From NCBI GenBank assembly GCA_033557465.1, contig CM066037.1:516080686-516144685 (forward strand): 64,000 nt of DNA. Direction: 5' to 3'. This stretch comes from Ichthyophis bannanicus. Lineage: Eukaryota; Chordata; Amphibia; Gymnophiona; Ichthyophiidae. The position numbers and the translations under genes are program-made. The notes beneath the pieces are model-generated. The model did no database searches and was not told where the DNA came from. It saw nothing but the letters and a program-made list of their open reading frames with translations. This document shows, piece by piece, positions 51,585 through 63,174 of the stretch (the stretch's first letter is position 1; every line of letters starts with the position of its first letter).

Positions 51585-52212
51585 GATTCTGACCCGCACG
51601 TACATCCTCACTTTGTACATCCGTTCTGAGCTGGAAGTACAAAGGGGAGTACGATTCTGATCCCATGGGGCACGTCTAGCCCCGTGGGATCAGAATCGCA
51701 ACTAATCATGTATATGCAGGCCAGGACTGCACGTACAACCACAGCCCAGCTAACTCAGTCAGGGCTGTTAAATGAAGCCGCAGCGCCATTGCTCATATTG
51801 CCATAGCACCGCGGCTCCATTTAAAAGCTGCGATGCCGGCCGCTGGGTTAAAGTGATTATTTCCTGCAGCCCGACCCCCGATCCGACCTCTTAAGGCCAG
51901 GGTCGGGCTGCGGGGAATAATCCCTGGCCACCCTCCCAGCCCCATCCGCACCCCTGGCATCACTAAAAGGAAACGTCCAGGGAGGTTATTCCACCCCGAG
52001 GGTGGAATAACTTCCCCGGTCATTTTGCCGGCCCTGGATGTACAGGGATGACATTAGAATCGACCCTGTACGTCCAGGGCCAGCGACCACCCACTGCCCG
52101 CCCATTCTCTGCCCTCGACTAACTTCCCCACACAACCGGCGGGGAAGTTAGTCGGAGCTGCCGCTGGCATGAATAGTGGGGAATAGTGCTATTTGTGTCT
52201 CAGAATAACCCC
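51580..52212. mobile_element. Hairpin-rich inverted-repeat element, copy 1 (unfamiliar family)
   Basis: The ends read GCCCGATTCTGACCCGCACG on the left and, reversed, GGGGTTATTCTGAGACAC on the right. The interior is a chain of separate hairpins: GATTCTGATCCCATGGGG/CCCCGTGGGATCAGAATC at 51,653-51,697; CAGCCCGACCC/GGGTCGGGCTG at 51,868-51,912; GTTATTCCACCC/GGGTGGAATAAC at 51,984-52,011; GGCCCTGGATGTACAGGG/CCCTGTACGTCCAGGGCC at 52,031-52,083; CTAACTTCCCC/GGGGAAGTTAG at 52,119-52,154. No coding frame. A second, diverged copy in the opposite orientation is at 57,534-58,075. Confidence 0.65.
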
Positions 52213-52760
52213 CAGAGGAAAGAGAGAGAAAATGGATTTGAAGGGAAAAGTAAATTGAGCGGAAGGCTGAAAAAGGAATGAAAAGACATATATAACTGAG
52301 ATGGAAGATACCAAGCAAAAGAAGGAATAAGAGAAAAAAAAGACTTCCTATCACCACTTCTGTTTTGTATGGTACTTAATCCACTAAGTACTCTCATAAA
52401 GTCTTTGGGATATGGACTTTATCCTTAATCCTAGAGAAAGTAATAACCCAGAGGTATCTTACTTATTGTTGATGCCCTGAGGTTTTACAGTTTCAGAGAT
52501 CAACAATTAGCAGAAGAATTGCATGTAATGACAAACTTCTCAGATGATAAAGATGACATTGGCCTTGACAAATCAGCTAAGGCAACCTTTCTTAGAGGAA
52601 AATTAAACAAAATTGAACACATCTCCTTGGGATATCAAGGAACCTGAACACAAAAGCATATAGAAATACCTACAGTAAGAGTAGAGAAAGAAGCGGTAAT
52701 CAAGTAAAAATAACTGTGAGAAAATATCACAGGATATTAAAATACTTACTGAAATGTGCT
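52213..52760. other. Non-coding spacer
   Basis: AT-rich; no gene or element recognised. Confidence 0.5.
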
Positions 52761-53600
52761 TTAACATAACTGAATACAATACAGCACTTGCTCTCACATG
52801 CCACTGGTAGTGCTTCATGAAGATACTCAAAGAGGACCAGGTAGCCACTTTACAGATGTCCTCTGGTACATCAAGGTAGATTCAACCCAGGAAAAGGCCT
52901 GTGAACTAGTTGAGTGAGCTTTGATTCCATCTAGAACCTATTTAGCGGTCAGAAGGTATGCTGAACTAATGGCCTCTTGGATCCAGTGGGAGATGGAGAA
53001 CTAGGCCATTGCTTGACCCTTCCTCAACCACTGAAAAGCACAGATAGTCTGACCACTGAAAGATGTTAATCATCTTCATGTATCTAAGCAACACTCTCTC
53101 CGCACATCAAAGAGATATAGCAAAGGTCCTCCGTAAAGGTGGGCAAAACAACTACCTGATTTAGGTGAAAGGGGGAAATCACCTTCAGAAGGAAGGATGG
53201 AACAGTCTGCAAAGGAGATGGAAGTCATGGAAATCAACAAAAATGGCTCCTGACAGGACAGCCAGAAGCTCTGAGGCCCATGTTGTGAAAGCCACCGCCA
53301 CCTCAAAAACCATCATAAAAGTCAAATCTTTGAAAGTGGCCTTGCGAATGGGCTTGAAAGGTGACCCCTTCAGTCCCTTCAATACCAATGAGAGGCTCCA
53401 CTGAGGGATGATCAGGTGCACAAGAGGCCGAATGTGCTTAGCTGCCCTAAGGAAGCAAATGACATCTGGGTGAGTCAACAAGGACACTCCCTGTACCCGC
53501 CCCCGGTAGCACATCAAAGCCTCAACCTGAACTTTGAGTGAGTTCAGGGCCAAGCCATGGTCCAAGCCTACTTGCAAGAAAGCTAGCATGGTCCCCCGAT
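52761..53600 (-). pseudogene. DIRS-F: decayed tyrosine recombinase fragment
   Basis: The minus strand encodes LGLDHGLALNSLKVQVEALMCY, LTHPDVICFLRAAKHIRP, LVLKGLKGSPFKP and TFKDLTFMMVFEVAVAF, clear homologues of the DIRS-E recombinase (HPDVHRFLRAAKNIRP). The catalytic Arg pair is lost (TTWASEL where SARRISEL is expected). The Tyr block survives as TWSSLSIFMKHYQWH at about 52,790-52,848. No terminal repeats or other DIRS genes are visible nearby, so it is an isolated old fragment. Confidence 0.78.
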
Positions 53601-53974
53601 ATCCGCTTTGTTAGCCACCAGAAACTGAGAAGAAACACCAGCTCTCAAAACACCTCCACACTGTGGCATTTTCTCTTGGAATGCACCCAAATCACTAGGA
53701 ACAAAAGGAGTCTGCCACAGAGCTCACTCTGTGGGTGCCACACTGGGACAGGTTTGCCCTGCTCCATGTGACTGAGGTTAAAAAAAAAGTCCAAGAGATG
53801 CCCATTTTAAAAAAAAAAACAGCTCAATGTGCAAAAAAAAAAGGTGACCATAGCAAAAATCACTGATCCAGAAAAATTGGGAATCCGGAAAAGAAAGTCC
53901 CTGTGCCTGTCAGGATGGTCAGAGAAACCTGAATTCCCACTGCTACGTTAGGCATAAATGGCCCTTTTTAAGCT
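53601..53974. other. Non-coding spacer with A-rich runs
   Basis: Possibly diverged DIRS-F flanking sequence; nothing firm. A runs lie at 53,780-53,845. Confidence 0.4.
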
Positions 53975-54130
53975 ACTTATTTTATTTATTTTTTTTATTT
54001 ATTTATTTATTTACATTCTCTTATATACCGCGCTATTCTGCATCAGTGCGGTTTACATTGAACAAACTGAAATTACATTGAACAGGGCATTATAACTTGG
54101 AGATAACTATTTTACAGGGAACATTTATAA
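53975..54130 (-). mobile_element. SINE 3' fragment
   Basis: The TTTATTTATTTATT tail and the ATTCTCTTATATACCGCGCT, CATCAGTGCGGTTTACATTG and GGCATTATAACTTGGAGATA blocks match 37,450-37,575 with about one difference over 120 bp. The tRNA-like head is missing. Confidence 0.85.
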
Positions 54131-55282
54131 TTTATACTTATGCAGCTAGACAGCTAATTGAGCCTATTGACATGAAAGGGCAACCCCCCCTCCCCCCCAC
54201 ACACACAAAGTTAAAGATAGTAAAAAGCTAGAAAAAAGGGATAAGCTTGGATCAAAAGGGATCCAAGGATACCAAGGGAACAGCTGAAGGGAAGGGGGGC
54301 CTAAACCCAACTTATTGACCCCCCTCAGGGGCCCAATGGGGTCCAGTTGCTCCTCAGCCCACCAGACACTAGTAACCCATAGAAAACTGCACTGGAGAGT
54401 TGTTAATGAGAAGCTCACAGTGAAACATGTAAATAGTACACCACTGTCCTGTCTCATCTATGAAAAGGGAAGTTATTGCTGAGTTCCTAACATACAGAGC
54501 TAACATAGAGGAGCCAATCATGTGAAAATGCTGTTATAACCAGAAGTATATTAATTATGAAATTGAGAATCTACATGGTTTGGAATGGTTAAAGGCACTG
54601 TGACCAAAGCCCACCGGCAGGGGCAGCTCAAGGGGGTGAGGGGCCATGTGCAGAGACTCACTGCGGGGCTTCATTTGCATACATATTTGCATAATGTTAG
54701 CATGTGCTAACTTTTAGTAAATATGCCTCTTAATGAGTGTCTGGATAAAGGACGGACTACCAGATTTCTACATTGCTATACTCCAGTGCTAACCACCAAG
54801 CACACGTTTAAGTTACAACGTAAACCGCTTTGATTGAAATGATAAAGCGGTATAAAACAAACTGTTAAATAAAAATAAATAAATAGAATAAACATTAGCA
54901 AGTACTATAAACACTGCCCGTTTAGAACACATAGCAAACCCACCGTACCATAACAGCACTACCAGGACTCACAAAGCACCAAACCCTACCTATCAAAAGG
55001 CAACACTGCAAATATTAAATCAATACATCTCAGAGAATACCAATTCATCTCCTACTGGGAAAGAGAAAAAGTGGCACTGTCAAACAGAAACTACATGAAC
55101 AGAATACCTCAGCTCAGTTACAAATGCAGAACAGACTTGGAATGTACAACACTAGAGAAATAAAACTATAAATTAATTTCCTCTTGTACTAAACAAAAAC
55201 GCAAAGACATTAGCGATACACTTCCCAGAGCTGACATATTCCAGTTAATAAATTCAAAATAAAGTATTTTTCTATATTTTGT
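54131..55282. other. Mostly non-coding; one SINE tail
   Basis: 54,805-54,885 (GTAAACCGCTTTGATTGAAA, AAAGCGGTATAAAACA, (AAAT)n) is a plus-strand SINE/LINE tail. 54,690-54,735 is a relict of the GGGGC...TTTACTAAA MITE type. Nothing else is supported. Confidence 0.5.
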
Positions 55283-55680
55283 TTGGGCATTTTATTTTTC
55301 AGTTGCAATTGCTCCAGTCACTTTCTTCTGGTTTCTGTGTGTCTTTTGATAGCTGTCCATTTGTCCTTTCTTCTCTCGTCTAGATTTTTTCCATTCTCTG
55401 TACACATCTGCTTTAACATACTGATCTTTCCCCTTTTGCTCTTTCCTCCATTTCTTGCTTTATTCCTTTATCATCCACTCAAATTTCACTCTTCCACCCT
55501 CAATCCCCACTTACTCTCCCAATACCTGGCCAATCATAGATTTTTCTTCCCCCCCACACAAAGTATCTTTTCCCCTCTCCATCTTCATTCCCCCAGCCCC
55601 ATCCACTTCTAGTCTTCCCCCAACATCAGCTCCCTTCTAGTTCCAGCACTACCCAGCATATGCTCCTTTCTAGTCCCATT
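55283..55680. other. Pyrimidine-rich tract
   Basis: Strong C/T bias on the plus strand, similar in texture to 23,930-25,060. Open frames are low-complexity and not genes. Confidence 0.5.
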
Positions 55681-55689
55681 CTCCCATGC

Positions 55690-56165
55690 CCCTTATCAGC
55701 CCATTTCCAGTCCTATTCCAGCCCCCATCAGCCCATTTCCAGTCCAAGCTCCTTCCCATCAGCCCATTTCCAGTCCTAGTCCTCTCCATCAGCTCATTTC
55801 CAGTCCTAGCCCCCCATCAGCCATTTCCAGTCCTATTCCAAACCCTCATCAACCCATTATCAGTCCAAGCTCCCCCATCAGCCATTTCCAGTCCTATTCC
55901 AGCTCTCCATCAGCCTCTTATCAGTCTAAGCCCCCCACCATCAGCCCATTTCCAATCCTAGCCTCCCATCAGCCATTTCCAGTCCAAGCTCCCCCCATCA
56001 GCGCATTTCCAGTCCTAGCCCCCCATCAGCCCATTTCCAATTCTAGCCCCCATCAGACCATTTCCAATCCAAGCTCACCCCCATCAGCCCATTTCCAATC
56101 CTAGCCCCCCATCAGCCAATTCCAGTCCTATCTTAGCCCCCCCCCCATCAGCCATTTCTAGTCCT
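55690..56165. repeat. Minisatellite, degenerate ~28-36-bp units
   Basis: The unit CCATCAGCCCATTTCCAGTC + CTAGCCC or its variant ending in AAGCTCCC repeats about 14-15 times with length changes. Internal order varies between 'TAGCCC', 'ATTCCAGCC' and 'AAGCTCC' endings. Confidence 0.9.
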
Positions 56166-56235
56166 ATCCTAGACACCCTCTTCCCCACCCCAAAGAGCCC
56201 TGTGCCTGTCTAAGCAACTTCAGAGCGAGCTGGGG

Positions 56236-56480
56236 AGGCTGCCTGAGATCCTGGCTCACCTCTACACAGTCGCCAGCATGAAGAGCAGCATTTTCCCTGA
56301 CGCTGGCAACAGTGTTCTCTAAAGTGGATTGAATGCCAGAAAAGGTTAAAGGGTATTGCTCGGCACTTGCACGCGCTTCACGCGAGCACAGCTGCCATCG
56401 TGAGGGAAAACACTGCTCTTCACGCTGGCAGCTGTGCAGAGGTGAGCCAGGGCCTCAGTCAGGCCTCCACCGCTTCCTCT
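56236..56480. repeat. Palindrome with ~80-bp arms
   Basis: The left arm (GCCTGAGATCCTGGCTCACC, CAGCATGAAGAGCAGCATTT + TCCCTGACGCTGGCA) recurs in reverse complement on the right (AACACTGCTCTTCACGCTGG, GGTGAGCCAGGGCCTCAGTC). The centre is near 56,360. It could be a foldback element; its family is not recognised. Confidence 0.75.
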
Positions 56481-57533
56481 GATACTGGCATTTCAAAAAG
56501 CACTGTATGAGAATGAAATTTGCGCAGGGCCAAGTGTGAACAACATTATCGCAGAATGGATGGATCAGCCCTGCCCATCGGGGATGTGATACCATCACAA
56601 CCACTACTAAAACAGAAGGTGTTAACTGGATCAAAAAATAGATTAACTGAGCGTATTACTTAAACATTAAACAGAGATTAAATTACACTTTTTATTAAAG
56701 TGGGGCTATTTTTATATATTTTGATAAACATGTATGTCTGCATGGTTTTACAGCAGGAAAGTGTGTCCAGTCAATAATGCTCTATAAATGTATGGCACAG
56801 TATGTGTTTAGCTCTGCTATTTAGTCAACTATAACTCTCCTAATAAAATAAAGAATATAGCCATCTGGACCCTCTTCAGGGTCCTGATGCGGGAAATACA
56901 GTACGGCATATGCTTTCTCTTTGGAGATGGACATTACAGAATCTCATTAAAGACTCGAACCCAAGTCTTGGAGAGAGAATGTTTTCATGAAAAACTACCA
57001 CCAAAATTGTTGCACTTACTCCCTATACTTCAGTCTTTGTAATATGAACTGCTCTCTTTATCTTCAAAGGCACAGACTGTGGTTTTATGTCAAATTTAAT
57101 ACACTGTCATTCCTATAACCCAGCACCACATCCTGCTGGAAAAACAGCTACCAGAAAATAACAGGATAGCTAGATACAGATTTTAAACCATTTTCAGGAC
57201 TACAGACTATCTGAGGAGGGTTGGAACTCCTTTGCCTCTGCAGACCAATTCAACTGATTTTCATAATGTCCCAGAATGTAACACTTTGGCTTTACAATGA
57301 GCTATAGAAATTTGTTTTAAAAAAATGGGATGATATGGAAACCAACAGTGTGGTCAGTATTGGATGCAGACCGCATGAGTGATTTTCTGGGCACTTTTAC
57401 AGAAAATCTTTACCTGCATAAACTGCTATATGACCACGCTTTACCAAGCCAAGGAAGAGTAGGATGTGAAGCAGGCTGATGGCGGGGCCAGAAGTTCTAT
57501 GAATAACAGTGACATTCAACTACTGTACTAGGG
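56481..57533. other. Non-coding stretch
   Basis: No coding or repeat signal that I can support. Confidence 0.5.
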
Positions 57534-58075
57534 GGGTCATTCTGAGTCGCATTTGGACGTCCATCCTCGTTAAACGCCAGGGGCCATTTTCAAACACAGA
57601 GCTCCCTGTAAGTATAGAGGAGATGTGCAGGGAGTTCTGGCCAAGGGTGGGAGGGGGGTAAGCCAGAGGCGGAGCAAGGGCGGGCTGGAGGCAGGACAAT
57701 GACCCAGATGTACAGGGCCGATACTGGTCACGGCTCTATATGTCCGGGTCTGCTGACTTAGATGGGAGACTTATTCCACCCTGGAAGTGGAATCCCCCCA
57801 AGGGTAGGGGATCACCACCCGCAGGCTGCCAACAGCAGGTAAGGTACAGCAGGGATTCCCCGCTGTCTAATCCTGGCCATGGCAGGCCTGATCGGGGGTC
57901 AGTGGCGGGAATATGAGCAGGGGAGCTACTTGCCGGCAATCGGGACTCCTGCATGGCATCCTGATTGCCATGGTGACGGGATGCCATGGCACCGGGATCC
58001 ACACAGGAACCCCTGGTGGGTTGTACGGGGAGTGGCCTGGACATACAGAGGCCCAGAATCAGGGCACACCCAAAA
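57534..58075. mobile_element. Hairpin-rich inverted-repeat element, copy 2
   Basis: The left end GGGGGGTCATTCTGAGTCGC matches the reversed right end of the copy at 51,580-52,212, and the right end (reversed: TGCCCTGATTCTGGGCC) matches its left end. Shared interior: GTACAGGGCCGAT...TATTCCACCCTGGAAGTGGA with the same spacing. GATTGCCATGG/CCATGGC-type and GGATGCCATG hairpins recur. This copy is more decayed. Confidence 0.6.
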
Positions 58076-58307
58076 AACAGCAAACTGCCACGTGGGCAAC
58101 AGGAAACCAGTCAGAGAACATGGCAGGAGGTTTCAAAGTCGTCTTTATTGTTCCACAGATCAGGTGTGCCAAACCCAACACAGGCCGTGTTTCGTGTATC
58201 ACTTCCTCAGGGGTTAAGGGCTCACTATAAAACATTCATATACATGTTTAAACAAAAAACAGCAAATAAAAAACTTCTATATGAATATAATAACCAAGCA
58301 TAAATAA
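58076..58307 (-). other. Possible Penelope-like 3' UTR fragment flanking DIRS-G
   Basis: GTCTTTATTGTTCC, AACACAGGCCGTGTTTCGTG and CACTTCCTCAGGGGTTAAGG in this order resemble reversed 3' non-coding ends of vertebrate Penelope-like elements. This is a weak call from memory of such tails. Confidence 0.3.
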
Positions 58308-58345
58308 AGCACAGTTACTTACCTGTAACAGGTGATCTCTGGGAA

Positions 58346-58493
58346 CAGCAGGAATTAGTCTTCACATATGGGTACGTCGGTACCGACGGAGCCTGCACGG
58401 GAATGCTGCCCAGCTTCCAATCAGAAAGCTTTTGGCAGCATCCCTCGCGCCTGTGCAGTGACTTCCCGCCTTCTCCACAGCCTCTCTTCAGTT
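58346..58493. repeat. DIRS-G left terminal inverted repeat
   Basis: Reverse complement of 63,026-63,174. It contains the perfect palindrome CCGTCGGTACCGACGG-like core (58,371-58,386) and AGAAAGCTTTTGGCAGC. Only about four mismatches are visible over ~149 bp. Confidence 0.92.
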
Positions 58494-58573
58494 GAGTTTC
58501 AGAGCTGAGACAAAGGCGAGGAGAGAAAAGGAAGAAGATAAAGATGCAACTCCTAGGGGAGGTGGGAGGGTTG

Positions 58574-58672
58574 TGAAGACTAATTCCTGCTGTTCCCAGA
58601 GATCACCTGTTACAGGTAAGTAACTGTGCTATCTCCAGGAACAAGCAGGAATGAGTCTTCACATATGGGGAC
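58574..58672. repeat. DIRS-G internal complementary region
   Basis: GAGATCACCTGTTACAGGTA + AGTAACTGTGCT (complement of left edge 58,308-58,340) abuts ATCTCCAGGAACAAGCAGGA + ATGAGTCTTCACATATGG (complement of the right edge). Confidence 0.9.
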
Positions 58673-60850
58673 TCCCTAGCTGGAGATGCCAGGGGGAGAT
58701 CCCATAAAAATGCAAGTGCCTGGATCAGGGGTGCATTTTGACTCCAGGAACCCCCGGCATCCAATGTGGGATGGAGGGTAGGAGTTGACAATAAAGGAGC
58801 TGTGAGGAAAGAACAGCATAGCCAAGGACTACAGAGTTGTACAAACTACAGGAGTCCTTGGTAGACATAATGAGTAGCATTAAAAGACATTTAATGTACA
58901 CTTAAAATATGCAGCTTACCTACTGTATTGTAGGAAGTAGAAAGCATGATGGAGTCTACTGGATAAGCAGTAGCAGAATCTTCAAGGTGACCTCTCAGCA
59001 GTGAGGATGAAGGTCCAGACCTGGAGGTAGTAGATGATCCAGGTGTCAACTGGGTAGGATTTGACGTCAGGTCTTCAATGGAAAGCTTTATGGGAAAAGC
59101 TGAAAACTCCTTTAGGCATAGGGTCATTAACATTGAGGACTAAAGGAAGAAGACTGACGGAGTTGGACAACTAGCCCAGTCCTGGCGGGAAAAGGGGAAC
59201 AGGAAAAAATCCCCTATTCCCACGGAAAACAGCTGTGTACTCAAGATAAAGAGGTACACTGTTTTTCCTAGCTGGCGAGAGATAGGAAAAATATTGAAGC
59301 TTGATGCTTCATAGACTTAAAGAAAAAATGGAGATGTTAGCACCAAAGAGGGTATTGGTGCCTAACAGTTTCTGCATCATAAGATGGCATGGGACGTAGG
59401 GCGACAGACTGTCTAAAACCTCTAGGAGGTAAAACATGTAGTCTAGACAGTAAGGGTGATAGTGTGTAAGACAGATCAACTCTTAAGAGGCCCCTTATCA
59501 AACACATATATATATATAGGGATATATACATGTGGCTGGAAAATATATGTATATATTTATATATATATATATACATATACATATATACATATGTTCAGAT
59601 GTGTATATATTAGGATATGGGTGGTGAAATATATCAAATATATATATAGATATAGATATGATATACCTGAAGATATGTAAATTTGTGGGGCTTGATTTAG
59701 CACCCCCAGAGCAATGATATAGGTATGTAGACATATATGGAGATGCTACATACAAGGCAACAGGTTGAAGATACACGTTTACCACCCAGCCCCATAATTG
59801 TACATGGGGAATATAAAAGAAAAAGATTCTGTGCTCTACAAGAGGGTGAACCCACTTGGGATATGAATAGAGAATCTATTTTCATGGATTGAGGGATGCA
59901 GAAAGGCAATCTAAGCAGATAACCGTGATGTTCGCGTGAGAACAGATGAACATATGAATCTGTAAAGAACAAGGCGGGAGTTCCACAGAACACTGACATG
60001 GTAGATGTGGAGAAACGCAGGGAAGATACCAGAGGGACCTATGGAAGGACCCAGAGGTAGCATGCGTAAACAGAAGCCTTGGATTTTCACACAGAATAAC
60101 TGATATCTCGTGTTAACACCCCAGGCTAGAGGGGGTGTGGAGAACTCTCACAGGCATAGGAAGGGTTTAAGTTTTTCCCTACTAATAGAGAAACCTCAGA
60201 GACAAGGTCAATGCTCTATAGCAAGGCCCTCATAGTAGAAAGCTTCTCTGAAGACTGCAGAGAGCATTGTGCAGGAGAGTTATGAGATAAACTGACTGAA
60301 GTCAGGTGTGTTGCCATAGCCTAGGAGAGGAGATGGTTAGAATAATATGAGAAAGCCTAAACGAGTAGGAGGATCCAAGATAGTTTGGAATCACTACTGA
60401 GGCTAGACAAAATTTTGAAGAAGGGACTGGAACTTGGAAAAAGTTCCAGTAATACAATTACTGTAACTCTTGCAGGCAGAGCTGCTGACGGAAACAGCAG
60501 AGAGATTGTCCTGTGCTGAATAAAGAAAAACAGACAAGAAAAGAGAGGAGATATCTCTTCTCCCTGTCTGGGGAACGAGCTTGGCAGAGAAGCTGTTCAG
60601 TATGGTAACCCTCAATTGATTGGAGGGTGACGTACCCATAGGGTAAGTCAACTGAAGGAAAAAATGTCCAGTTGGGATAGAAACTATCAGGGGATAGTTG
60701 CAACTGCTCTTCTAGAGACTAAGAGGAGGAGAAGTGTGTTGTCCCTGAACAAAAATTTTTTTTCCCGTCAGGTTAGTACACTGAAAAGAAAAGCACAGTG
60801 AATAAACTTCTAATATGTAGAAGTGAAGTGTAAGTTACAATTCCCGGCCC
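58673..60850 (-). other. DIRS-G non-coding region replacing RT-RNase H-recombinase
   Basis: 2.2 kb with only short, featureless frames in all six readings. It contains the AT-rich satellite at 59,500-59,665. I could not align any part to DIRS-B, -D or -E enzymes. Confidence 0.65.
59500..59665. repeat. ATAT-rich microsatellite tract
   Basis: Runs of (TA)n mixed with CATATATACATATG units. It gives frames made of Tyr/Ile/His, which are artefacts. Confidence 0.9.
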
Positions 60851-62811
60851 CTATGGTTGCTGGGAATGCTGAGACTGGCCAGAACTGGAGGACTTCAGAC
60901 TAGGCTGAGGCGTCCCCTGTTTAGGTACAGCCGAATGATGGGCAGGAGATGAATGAAACGTTCTTTTCTTAGGGAAAGAAGGTTTGGTAGGACATTTCCT
61001 ACTCTTTGAAGAAGGAGGTGGCTTAGAATGGTTTTTAGTGGAAGGAGAGTCAGTGGAGCATTGAGCAACCTGACGTAAAGCCTCCTTATTGAAGAGACCT
61101 TCTCCTGTACAAGGAGAATGAGCCAGTATAGTTTGTGCCCATCTGCTCAAGTCTGAAGCTTCAAGCCAGGCTCTGCGACGTGCTGCAATGGCAATAGCAG
61201 AGGATCTGCTAATGGACTCAAAAGAGTCTATAGAAGCACGAGATAGGAACCAAGATATATTCCGGCTGTGATTGATGAGCAAGGAATAATCCGTAGCCTT
61301 GGGCTATGGTAAAAAAGGAGTCAAAAGAGACAATTTCTCTGTGACTTCCTGGAGTGTTAGACTCATATGAAAAATATATGAAAGAACTCTGGAGGCCAGC
61401 ATAGAGTTTTGAAAGGCTTGACGATCAAAAGCATCGAGTGTTCTTGAAGAACGACCCGGCGGATAAGAAGAATGCTTCTTCTTGCTCTTAACTTTCCTCA
61501 GTGCCGATTCCACTACAAGGGAACGATGAGAAAGTTGAGGCTTTTGGAACCCTGGAGAGGGTGGCACCCGGTACCGAACCTCAATGTCTGTAGAGACTGG
61601 AGGAAGTCGTAAGGGCGATTTCCAGACCCTGAGAAGGAGATCCTGCAGAGCAGGATGTAAAGGAAACTTTATATTCTCTATTTGTGCCGGTGAGCCATGA
61701 GTAGGATCACAACCAGGGATAGAAATATTAAGAAAGGTTGCCATATCCCGGAGAAAAGCCTGAAATGACTGATCTCCTATGGGAACCATCCCTGGTAAGG
61801 CTAAAGAAAGAGCCTGAGCACCAGAGGAGGTACAGGGTACTGCACCAACGCAGGTATCGGTGCAAGAATAGGCATCGATACTGATACAGGATTAGCAGAT
61901 GAAGTATCCATCGGGAACTGCTGCAGTGGTACCGAGATCATGAGGGAGTTATGGCTATGATCTTCGGAACTGCCTATCTGGAAACGACAGGAGTCGGTTC
62001 CGGGACGCGTCGGTACGCAGTCCTCGAGACTAGATATCGGCTCAAGACTCGGTATCGAAGTAAGCGATACTATCGATGCATGTTGCGAAGGTGCCGATAC
62101 CACTAAGGCAGACTGGGTTACATCGATCGATACCGACGGTACCGAGGATATCCGATGAGCACCTCTTGCAAAGGGTAAGGTGGTCCACCTCGATGCCGAT
62201 GCCAGGGTATCGGAACCAATCGACGCCGGTACCGTCCCGGAGCATGGCTGAAATTGAGGAAAGTCAATGCGGTGCGTATCGATCGGTCCCGAAGGTACCG
62301 AGGATGCCCGATGACGATCCCTGGTGAAGAGTGAAATACTCGACACCGGTGCCAATGCCGGAGGCTCGGTACCGCTCGAAGCGGATACCACCCCCGTGCA
62401 TGGCTCAGGTATGTTCTGTGAGGGGTGAGCCCCAGGAACATCCTGAAACCCCTTTAACGCTTTGGAGCCCGAAGACTCCCGCAGGGGTAATGCCAATGGG
62501 TTCTTGAGGGTAAGGCCGGAGCCGTCACCATGCTGGGCATGGGACATACCACTCAAGCATTGGCTAGTCTTAACAGACTGTTTTTGGGTTACCTGATCCT
62601 GTGAAGTAGAGAAACCGGGTACCCTCACTGCCGAGGAAAAAACGGTATCGAGGGAAACTCTAAATACTGAAGGTTTCCTCACAAAATTATCTCCTGACAA
62701 GTCAGGGGAAAAAGGGTCAGGACCCACACAGTTGAGACACCAACTATTGGTGTCTAAAAAGAAACAAGTGTTTCGACATCGAATGCACTTCTTAGGAAAA
62801 GAAGGCTCCAT
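60851..62811 (-). pseudogene. DIRS-G gag-like ORF, one frameshift and one stop
   Basis: ATG at 62,811; the head CIRC...CLNC is the paired-CxxC zinc finger seen in the other DIRS gags. The next ~290 residues are Ser/Pro/Val-rich and contain an internal duplication (EPCTGVVSASSGTE... and QPCSGTVPASIGSD..., each followed by RHR/AHR-SSVPS). A frameshift near 61,800 leads to 61,789-61,304 with FQAFLRDMATFLNI, FHMSLTLQEVTEKL and ASRVLSYI. A stop at 61,304 precedes 61,282-60,851 (ASDLSRWAQTILAHSPCTGEG), ending in a Lys/Ser/Gln-rich tail. It is the best-preserved gag of the A/B/G family. Confidence 0.82.
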
Positions 62812-63025
62812 AATGAAAAAGTCCTAGTAGGCCCAAGAAGTTAAGGTAAAAAAACTGAAGAAAAGTTTCTCAGAATTTAGTCAAAAATCCACCGGTGATA
62901 CCGGTGGTAGCGGGAAATACAGCCGCGACCACAAGAAAACAAAAAACTAAAGTAATTAAAGCAATTAAAAAGAAAAGTTTCTGCGGTGACAGGAGGATGT
63001 CCTGCCGGCTCCGCAGAAAAACTAA

Positions 63026-63174
63026 AACTGAAGAGAGGCTGTGGAGAAGGCGGGAAGTCACTGCGCAGGCACGAGGGATGCTGCCAAAAGCTTTCTGATT
63101 GGAAGCTGGGCAGCATTCCCGTGCAGGCTCCGTCGGTACCGACGTACCCATATGTGAAGACTCATTCCTGCTTG
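63026..63174. repeat. DIRS-G right terminal inverted repeat
   Basis: Partner of 58,346-58,493. The outer edge CCTGGAGATA ends at about 63,186. Confidence 0.92.

Noticed and set aside
52200..52400. Possible exon of a host gene
   Set aside because: Open frames are short with no splice-site pattern or conserved protein motif.
55686..55961. 91-codon Ser/Pro-rich frame
   Set aside because: Translation of the minisatellite; no gene features.
59337..59785. Tyr/Ile-rich frames around 59,500
   Set aside because: Translation of an ATAT microsatellite.
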